Source: Neomoorella stamsii
GTDB lineage: Bacteria > Bacillota > DSM-521 > Neomoorellales > Neomoorellaceae
Reading direction: 5' to 3'
DNA: 64,000 nucleotides
Assembly: GCF_002995805.1 (NCBI RefSeq)
Contig: NZ_PVXL01000067.1
Coordinates: 1-64,000, forward strand
A model generated the notes under the pieces. It saw only the letters and a list, made by a program, of their open reading frames with translations, ran no database searches and had not been told where the DNA came from. The stretch's first letter is position 1. Every line of letters begins with the position of its first letter. Below are positions 54,320-59,899 of this stretch, piece after piece. Made by a program: the position numbers and the translations under genes.

Positions 54320-54740
54320 TTTTTACCCTCCCAATAATTTTAAGTTGCTCTTCTCCGGGACTTGCTTCCGGCCCGGCGGCGCTTGCAGCGCCTTACCCTT
54401 AGCCATACCTGCTCCTGCCCTTTGCTTTTACCTCACAGACATTTCCCAACTGCTCCTCAGGTAACTCGGCCCCGCTGGTTACACTGCCTTTTCCACGAGG
54501 CCACCCCCGGGACCAGGAGATCCCCCGGGACACCTTTTTGCTTCTCCTGGTGGCCGTCTCGTCCCGTTAATGGCACTCCTGGCACCCCACGGGTTATGAT
54601 GCCGGCCAGGGAAGCTTTCAGCAGTCAGGATAGCATCCCCCCCTTCACAGGTTTCTCCCCCGCCTTCGGCGCTAGAAACTCCGGCAGGAAGGTGTTTTTC
54701 TTAACAACCTCCCCGCTAACTGGTTATCCAAAATCATTAC
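54320..54740 (-). other. 421-bp structured leader of stalk gene 2, no gene
   Basis: No convincing open frame. On the minus strand it contains strong nested stems: GGCCACC/GGTGGCC enclosing CCAGGAGA/TCTCCTGG, with two TCCCGGGGG repeats, and GGCGCTGCAAGCGCC close to the gene. GGGTAAG with CGCCGGGCCGGAAG near the ribosome site resembles the leader of stalk gene 1. I could not match it to a riboswitch class. A promoter probably lies inside or just upstream. Confidence 0.5.
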
Positions 54741-55853
54741 CTATCTGGCTATAAGCCATATGTTTACGATTTCGTGACCGGCCTCCAGCGATTCTTTTTC
54801 TAATGCTGCCAGCTGTTGTTGCAGCAGGTTAAGCATGCCAGCGCTGGCAGTTGCCTTTTCCTTTTGTCCAGCCAGCAGGTGGTATTCGGCCAGCTTCCTG
54901 TTGTACTCCGCTGTGATGTCATTTGTCTCCTGATGGCGTTCCAGTTCTTCCCCCAGGGTAGCTACTTCCTCGATCAGCTTGCCTGCTGCTTCCACCGGTA
55001 CTACCAGGCGGAGTATAGTCTCTTCCTTTTGCCATACCCACACCACCTGTGGGGATTCCGCTCCTGCCTGCCTGGCCAGGGCTAATACCTTCTCTTGAAC
55101 CGCTGGCAGGTCAGCTACCTTCAGCTTGAGCAGCGTACTACGGCTATGCCTGGTATTGCTCAGGAAAACCCGAGCGGGCTGACCTTCTTGTTTTTGGGAT
55201 GCTGGTTGCGGGCTGGTTACTTCAGGCTCTTGCCCTGAGATTTGTCCCTTATTCGCTTCTTGCTGGGGTTTAGCGGGTTCAGGGTTGGTTTTTCTCGTAC
55301 TTACCTGTTGCGTTACCCTTCCTTCGTTTATATCCTTAAGGGCAGCTGCTTTCCCGGCAGATCCTGTCTCCTTGGGTGCCTTTCCACCATCTCCACGTTG
55401 TCCCGGTAAATTTGTTTCCTGGGTTTGTTCCCCTGGGGCCAGGGCTACCGCCGGGGGATCTACTGGCGAGCTGTCCTGCCAGGCCATACTTCCATCCGTT
55501 GCGCCCCCTGCCCCTTCCTTGTAGGCCAGGACCACGGTGCCTCCGGCCAGCACCGCCACTGCCGCCGCTGCCGCCAGGTGTCTCATCCAGGCAGGCCTCC
55601 GTAGTGCAGCATTCGCTTCCCGCTGCCGGGCCTGCTGCTCTATCCTGGCCATGACCGCCGTGCTGAAACCCGGCGGTGCCTTAACCTGCCTGTATATTTC
55701 CTGTAGCCCCGCGGATATTTTCCTCTGGGCTTCCAGTTCTTCACGACAGGCGGGACAAACGGCAAGGTGCTTTTCTATCTCGTCTCTTTCTTTAACCCCT
55801 ACTTCATTGTCAAAGTAAGGGGAAAGCAAGCGCCGGGCCTGTCGGCAGTTCAT
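54741..55853 (-). CDS. Membrane anti-sigma factor (module 2)
   Basis: About 370 residues. A ZAS zinc finger (CRQARRLLSPYFDNEVG and HLAVCPACREE) is followed by one TM (RHLAAAAAVAVLAGGTVVLA). A Gln/Gly/Lys-rich linker leads to a DUF4349-like sensor with LLKLKVADLPAVQEKVLALA and a final coiled coil ending GHEIVNIWLIAR. The start is taken as the second ATG, well spaced from GGAGGAGGG. It has its own ECF-type promoter within the gap after the sigma gene. Confidence 0.82.
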   Translation of the reverse strand: MNCRQARRLLSPYFDNEVGVKERDEIEKHLAVCPACREELEAQRKISAGLQEIYRQVKAPPGFSTAVMARIEQQARQREANAALRRPAWMRHLAAAAAVAVLAGGTVVLAYKEGAGGATDGSMAWQDSSPVDPPAVALAPGEQTQETNLPGQRGDGGKAPKETGSAGKAAALKDINEGRVTQQVSTRKTNPEPAKPQQEANKGQISGQEPEVTSPQPASQKQEGQPARVFLSNTRHSRSTLLKLKVADLPAVQEKVLALARQAGAESPQVVWVWQKEETILRLVVPVEAAGKLIEEVATLGEELERHQETNDITAEYNRKLAEYHLLAGQKEKATASAGMLNLLQQQLAALEKESLEAGHEIVNIWLIAR

Positions 55854-55934
55854 ATCAGTCATCCCTCCTCCAGCCGTTCCGGCTTTTTGCTCCCGGAGCT
55901 ACACGCGGTCTCTTCCACCGGCCTTTCTGCATCT

Positions 55935-55963
55935 TAACACGCATAACGAGCCCGAAAGTTTCG
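55935..55963 (-). promoter_or_regulatory. ECF-type promoter of anti-sigma gene 2
   Basis: Minus strand CGAAAC (55958-55963), a 17-nt spacer and GTGTTA (55935-55940). It closely matches the sigma 2 promoter (CGAAACTTT and GTGTT shared). Confidence 0.7.
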
Positions 55964-56007
55964 CTTCGCCAGGAAAAAATTTTTATAGCCATCCATACCT
56001 TAAGCCC

Positions 56008-56586
56008 CTAGAGATAGAATCCGGCCGCTGCTAATTTTTGTTTCAATCGCTGCCGGCAGCGGTTCAACTGGGACTTGAGGCCTGCCTCGGAATTTTTCAA
56101 GATGGCGGTAATTTCTTTATAGGAGTAACCATCAATCGCCCTTAATTTGAGCGCCACCCGGCAATTTTCCGGGAGTTCGCCCATGGTACGCCACAGCATC
56201 CTCCAGAACTCTTTCCTTTTCACTTCTTCTTCCGGGTTGTTTCCTTTACTTGCTATTTCCCAGCTTACTTCGCCATCACCGGTACTCCCTCCAGCATCCA
56301 GGGAAAATACCTGTACCTTTTTGCGCCGTCTCCACCAGTCAATCCACAGATTAACACCTATTCTATGTACCCAGGCGTCAAACCCTCGCTCGTCATTAAC
56401 GAAGTTTGGCAGCGCTATGTATACTTTCAACAAGATTTCCTGGGCCAGATCTTCAGCGTCGGCATGGTTGCCTGCCAGGGTAAAGGCCAGGGAGTAAATT
56501 TTCTCCTGGTAGGCTCTTGCCAGCTCTTCAAAAGCGTACATATCGCCTTGCTGGATCCTGGCTATCAGGCCTTTGACTTCATCCAT
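56008..56586 (-). CDS. ECF RNA polymerase sigma factor (module 2)
   Basis: A 192-residue ECF sigma. Region 2 is YSLAFTLAGNHADAEDLAQE with RGFDAWVHRIGVNLWIDWWR. Region 4 is ENCRVALKLRAIDGYSYKEI, followed by TAILKNSEAGLKSQLNRCRQ. The region 4 HTH is slightly divergent from sigma 1 (KNSEAGLKSQ against GCSLGTVKSR), so the two may recognise different promoters. The anti-sigma gene follows after 145 bp. Confidence 0.88.
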   Translation of the reverse strand: MDEVKGLIARIQQGDMYAFEELARAYQEKIYSLAFTLAGNHADAEDLAQEILLKVYIALPNFVNDERGFDAWVHRIGVNLWIDWWRRRKKVQVFSLDAGGSTGDGEVSWEIASKGNNPEEEVKRKEFWRMLWRTMGELPENCRVALKLRAIDGYSYKEITAILKNSEAGLKSQLNRCRQRLKQKLAAAGFYL

Positions 56587-56634
56587 GGATAGACACCCTT
56601 AATCCAGTACCTGCCTTTACCGTTTTCTGCTTAT

Positions 56635-56663
56635 AAACACGAAAAACGCAAGCAAAAGTTTCG
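56635..56663 (-). promoter_or_regulatory. Autoregulated ECF promoter of sigma gene 2
   Basis: Minus strand CGAAAC (56658-56663), a 17-nt spacer and GTGTTT (56635-56640). The same layout recurs before the anti-sigma 2 gene. Confidence 0.72.
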
Positions 56664-56767
56664 GCCTGAAGAAATAAATTTTTAATGAAGAGCAGGTTAA
56701 TTTTTCGTAAATACTTTCCCGTCCTGATAGTAAAATAAAATGTTGTGTGCACCCTTGCCGGGCATAC

Positions 56768-56799
56768 AAAAAAGCGCCCGCGCTAAACAGCCCGGGCGC
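56768..56799 (-). terminator. Orphan terminator
   Basis: On the minus strand GCGCCCG/CGGGCGC is followed by TTTTTT. No minus-strand gene lies within the preceding 2 kb, so it probably served a gene that has been lost. Confidence 0.75.
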
Positions 56800-57269
56800 A
56801 TAGACAGCATGCCTTTACTATTTTGCTATGTTTTTATTACGCTGTCAATTCGCCACCATCTCACCTTGCCGAAAGCGCCTGGTAAAAGAAAAAATGGCAC
56901 CTTGCGGCGCCGGAGGCTCTCCCGTGACGAAGCTATTCTTGAGGCAGGCCGGTAAGGTTGCGTCCTAATCTTAATGACCGCCCTTACTACTATATTTGCT
57001 CTTATACCCTTTAAGCCTGGCGCTTGGAGAAAGCTCTGAGGCCCAGGCGGCCACGGCTGTTGTGTTCATCGGGAGCATGACCTTCTGGAATGTAGGCAAT
57101 GAGGCTGCAAAGAAAAATAAAACGGGGTGAAAGCGAAAAGGGTACGGCGTTGGGCCGACGGCTGAAGATGCAATAAGGAAGCAAGAGATCCCTTGTTATT
57201 TAAGGGTTTCCTGAAAGTATCTTTTGCCCCAAAGATATGGTATATTGATAGCCGGAAGAAGGTGTTTCC
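56800..57269. other. Gene-free region with decayed coding traces
   Basis: No intact gene. Two minus-strand stretches look like fragments: YIPEGHAPDEHNSRGRLGLR followed by AFSKRQA then stop (about 57013-57100), and KNSFVTGEPPAPQGAIFSFT then stop (about 56850-56945). Neither has a start or ribosome site. A 33-bp sequence at 57118-57150 recurs at 58811. Confidence 0.4.
57118..57150 (+). repeat. 33-bp repeat, copy 1
   Basis: Begins TAAAACGGGGTGAAAGCG and ends GGGTACGGCGT. It matches 58811-58843 with three mismatches, and both copies are followed by CAAT(T)AAG. Both lie in gene-free debris. Confidence 0.75.
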
Positions 57270-57758
57270 ATGCCGGAAAACGAAGGGAGGCAGGGTATCC
57301 CTATCACCTCTATGACAAAGGTTACAAGCAACTTCTATCCGACAAAAGGGTATTCCTGGAACTCATAAAGACCTTCGTCCGGGAAAAATGGGTAGAAACC
57401 TGGCTGAAGAACGTCGTCAAGCCGAGAATGCCCGGAGGAGATTTCAGCGCCAATCGACGGCATCCTGAACGAGAGCAATCCCTGGGAGGTGGAACGGATG
57501 ATTTACAACCTGGAATTAACCCTGGCAGAGATGCAGCAGCAGGCTTTATTGAAAGGCAAGATGGAAGGCAAGATTGAGGGTAAGTTGGAGGGTAAGTTGG
57601 AGGGCAAGTTGGAAGGCAGGTTGGAAGGCAAGCTGGAAGCCCAACAGGAAATAGCCAGAAATTTGCTGGTGCTCAACATCGATATTAACACCATTATCAA
57701 GGCTATCGGACTTGGCCCGGAAGAGATAAATGCCTTAAGAAAGCAACTGGAAAATTGA
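57270..57758 (+). pseudogene. Rpn-family gene, internally deleted and frameshifted
   Basis: From ATG 57270 (MPENEGRQ) the frame shifts into YPYHLYDKGYKQLLSDKRVF, then LELIKTFVREKW: the N-terminus of the Rpn recombination-promoting nuclease/putative transposase family. The catalytic core is absent. A third frame resumes at the C-terminal region (PIDGILNESNPWEVERMIYN) with GKLEGKLEGKLEG repeats, ending at 57758. The C-terminal 90 codons from ATG 57489 remain open. Confidence 0.7.
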
Positions 57759-57769
57759 GCCTGTTAAAG

Positions 57770-57925
57770 CAGTACCAGGCAAGGGTGGCGCAGGTGAACG
57801 CCGCCACCGACCCGGCGGAAAAGGAGAAGCTCACCCGGGAGGCGAAGGTCCTGGAAGAGCAGCTCAGCACCTGGGACCAGGAAACAAAGCAGAAAACCAT
57901 AATATTATGGCTGGGGACGAGATAA
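57770..57925 (+). pseudogene. 3' fragment of a third anti-sigma gene
   Basis: The last 51 codons of an anti-sigma gene paralogous to 44967-46034: QYQARVAQVNAATDPAEKEK through EEQLSTWDQETKQ to IILWLGTR and stop. The frame is intact but has no start. The downstream terminator is also conserved. It marks an additional sigma/anti-sigma unit lost by deletion. Confidence 0.85.
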
Positions 57926-57947
57926 GGGACCGCAAGGTCCCTTAATT
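57924..57947 (+). terminator. Terminator copy after anti-sigma fragment
   Basis: AAGGGACC-GCAA-GGTCCCTT then AATTT, the same as after the intact anti-sigma 1 gene. Confidence 0.8.
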
Positions 57948-58018
57948 TACCGGATTCAAGATGTTATTTGCTGATGGCGGCTATATACTATATAATGGTT
58001 TGAGGGAGGTGTAATTCA

Positions 58019-58216
58019 ATGTCTGTGGAAGAAATCAAATTAGCACTTAGTAAAATAGAGCATGACGATTTATCTAAACTTATTCCCTATTTAATCGAGC
58101 TTCTGGAAAAAAGAGGCTATAAAATTACGCTTGCTAATGAGGCGGCTATCTGGGAGCATTTAGCTGCAGACTTTATTAAGAGAAATAGACAAGCCCTGGA
58201 GGAGCTTGCTAAATGA
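58019..58216 (+). CDS. Antitoxin of Doc module
   Basis: A 65-residue acidic helical protein (MSVEEIKLALSKIEHDDLSK and LEKRGYKITLANEAAIWEHL). It has the position and size of a Phd-like antitoxin, although I do not see a clear Phd DNA-binding fold. GAGGGAGGTG precedes the ATG. It overlaps the toxin start by 4 bp (ATGA). Confidence 0.72.
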   Translation: MSVEEIKLALSKIEHDDLSKLIPYLIELLEKRGYKITLANEAAIWEHLAADFIKRNRQALEELAK

Positions 58217-58599
58217 TCTACTATCCAGATTTAGACATAACTTTAAAGATTTACAGAAAAGTGATCAATGAAACAGGCGGGAGTTATGGCATCAGGGATC
58301 TAGGTCTTTTAGAGGCAGCCCTGGCAAGACCCAGGGCTACTTTTGATGGTAACGATCTTTATCCAACACTTTTTGCTAAAGCCGCTGTATTGGCTGAAAG
58401 CATTGCTAAAAATCATCCCTTTATTGATGGTAATAAACGAATGGCCGTGGTTTTGGCCAGCATATTTTTGGAACGTAATGGTTATCGCTGCAGTGCAATG
58501 CAAAAGGAGTGGGTTAAATTCGGGGTCGAATTAGCTGAAAGTAAGCTGGATTTAAACAAAATTATTCAGTGGTTTCATCTTCATTGCCAGCCCTTATAA
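58213..58599 (+). CDS. Doc-family (Fic fold) death-on-curing toxin
   Basis: A 128-residue Fic-fold protein with the active motif KNHPFIDGNKRMAVV (HPFxDGNKR). In Doc proteins this phosphorylates EF-Tu and halts translation. Preceding helices (GLLEAALARPRATF) match the family. All catalytic residues are visible, and the module appears intact. Confidence 0.9.
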   Translation: MIYYPDLDITLKIYRKVINETGGSYGIRDLGLLEAALARPRATFDGNDLYPTLFAKAAVLAESIAKNHPFIDGNKRMAVVLASIFLERNGYRCSAMQKEWVKFGVELAESKLDLNKIIQWFHLHCQPL

Positions 58600-58810
58600 T
58601 TTCTTGCTCATTACCTGGCAGCTTTTTTAGTGTCATACCATCTCACTAGCACCGACAGTCTCTTTTGCCGCTCCCCTTGCCCCTAAAGGGGAGCTGACGT
58701 AATCTGAGAATGATGTTTACCTACAACCCTACAACCCGCCCATTCGGCCGGATTTAGTCCCACAGTGGCTGCAATCCTGTTTAAATATAACTTTATGACA
58801 CAATAGTTCA

Positions 58811-58843
58811 TAAAACGGAGTGAAAGCGGAGAGGGTACGGCGT
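58811..58843 (+). repeat. 33-bp repeat, copy 2
   Basis: Begins TAAAACGGAGTGAAAGCG and ends GGGTACGGCGT. See 57118-57150. Confidence 0.75.
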
Positions 58844-58873
58844 GGGTCCGGATCAGCAATTAAGTTATATTTA

Positions 58874-58934
58874 TGTCTAATAAGTGTCCGGGGAATACCG
58901 GGCCTCCAGGGGTGTTCTTCTTGAACCTTGGGAG
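58874..58934 (+). repeat. 61-bp relic of an ECF sigma gene start
   Basis: Exact copy of 44315-44375: the -10 element, leader, ribosome site and TTG AAC CTT GGG AG of sigma gene 1. The matching -35 (GGGAAC) is absent, and the sequence after GGGAG is unrelated. Homology therefore stops at the -10 on one side and five codons into the gene on the other. Confidence 0.85.
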
Positions 58935-58965
58935 CCAGCGCTTTCGAGTACACTAATAACCCGTT

Positions 58966-59181
58966 TCAATAATTCCTGTTGTGACATTTAACAAGTCGCT
59001 CCAGGTAAATTTTTTTTATTTCCTCTTCAGGAAGATCTGGGTACCTCTGGCGTAAACCGTGCAAGAATAGCTGCCTGCCGAACTCGGAAAGCTCGCAAGC
59101 TTTCAGCAACCTTTGCTCAGGAGTCATCTTCCGTAGGACTTCAATATAAATCTGGTGATTGGGCCGCGGTTTCGGGTCCAT
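58966..59181 (-). CDS. Conserved small hypothetical protein
   Basis: A 71-residue protein: MDPKPRPNHQIYIEVLRKMT, then a central PEQRLLKACELSEFGRQLFL and LVKCHNRNY at the end. Similar small proteins are common in clostridial and cyanobacterial genomes next to mobile or toxin-antitoxin genes; their role is unknown. The ATG has AAAGGGTGG upstream. Confidence 0.7.
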   Translation of the reverse strand: MDPKPRPNHQIYIEVLRKMTPEQRLLKACELSEFGRQLFLHGLRQRYPDLPEEEIKKIYLERLVKCHNRNY

Positions 59182-59317
59182 AATATATCCACCCTTTCAA
59201 ACTACCCGCACTGGTACGCTCGCAGCGTCGATAACAAGCCGTGTAGCACCAGAACAGGTGATGCTGCCCGGCAATGGTCCACCCGCGCCTTAGGCTGCCA
59301 GGCTGGGGCGCTCCCCA

Positions 59318-59692
59318 TTATCTCTTCTCAGGCTTATAGCCAATTCCACGAGCTAATTGGTAATTGATAAATTGATTAAGGCTTGTATTTTCTTCTCTGG
59401 CCCTCTCAACCAGCGCCCGGTGCAAAGACCGGGTAGTCCGGATTAATATGCGGCCGCTATATTCCTCATGGGATGCCGGCTCTGGAATTGGGTCTCCATG
59501 TTCCAGGGCATCAACCAACCAGCAACGTTTTGCATCTTCAATCATAGCCAGGGCTTCTTCTTTCGTCTCCCCCTGGGAAAGACAGCCCGGCAGCTCAGGT
59601 ATTTCTACCGCATAACCACCTTCGGGAGAAGGGTATAGAACTATTCTATAGGGTAACTTCATATAATATGCAAGATCTTTATTCATCTTCAT
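59318..59692 (-). CDS. hicB: HicB-type antitoxin
   Basis: A 124-residue protein. The N-terminal HicB partial RNase-H-like fold is YRIVLYPSPEGGYAVEIPEL followed by PGCLSQGETKEEALAMIEDA. The C-terminal ribbon-helix-helix includes SGRILIRTTRSLHRALVERA and LNQFINYQLA. HicB binds the HicA toxin and represses the operon. Here the gene overlaps the 3' end of hicA by 14 bp. It is intact while hicA is frameshifted. Confidence 0.9.
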   Translation of the reverse strand: MKMNKDLAYYMKLPYRIVLYPSPEGGYAVEIPELPGCLSQGETKEEALAMIEDAKRCWLVDALEHGDPIPEPASHEEYSGRILIRTTRSLHRALVERAREENTSLNQFINYQLARGIGYKPEKR

Positions 59693-59899
59693 CTGCCCCC
59701 TCTAAAAGCTTAATAGCCCTTATTACATAGCTTTGTAATACATATGGCTGCCGGTAAGGTATAACTAACTTATATTTTCCCTTTCTGTATATGTAATGGC
59801 TTGATCCTCCACCCGGCTGAGATCTTATAAAACCAGCTTTTTGCAAAAGTTTATCTATCTCATCAAAGCGGACCGTTTTGGGGTTTCTTTTATATTCAT
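59679..59899 (-). pseudogene. hicA: hicA toxin gene, frameshifted at codon 2-3
   Basis: The frame reading PKTVRFDEIDKLLQKAGFIR and then GGSSHYIYRKGKYKLVIPYR is a clear HicA dsRBD-like toxin with the catalytic His in SSHY. The only nearby ATG (59899, overlapping the subtilase stop) is one base out of frame with it. ATG AA(-) TAT AAA AGA suggests a single-base deletion. No ATG, GTG or TTG occurs upstream in the HicA frame. Sequencing error or an unusual start remain possible. Confidence 0.7.

Larger units (their letters stand above)
58600..58965. other. 366-bp gene-free debris region
   Basis: No intact gene. It contains a hairpin GCTCCCCTT/AAGGGGAGC near 58672-58695, the second copy of the 33-bp repeat (58811-58843), and the 61-bp copy of the sigma gene 1 start (58874-58934). 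Confidence 0.6.

Noticed and set aside
57118..57150. GTGAAAGCG...GTACGG resembling a group II intron hairpin
   Set aside because: The complementary arms expected around the GTGAAAG loop do not pair, and no maturase or domain V sequence is nearby.
59182..59317. Possible small gene between the 71-residue protein and hicB
   Set aside because: No open frame with a start and ribosome site; only GC-rich intergenic sequence.
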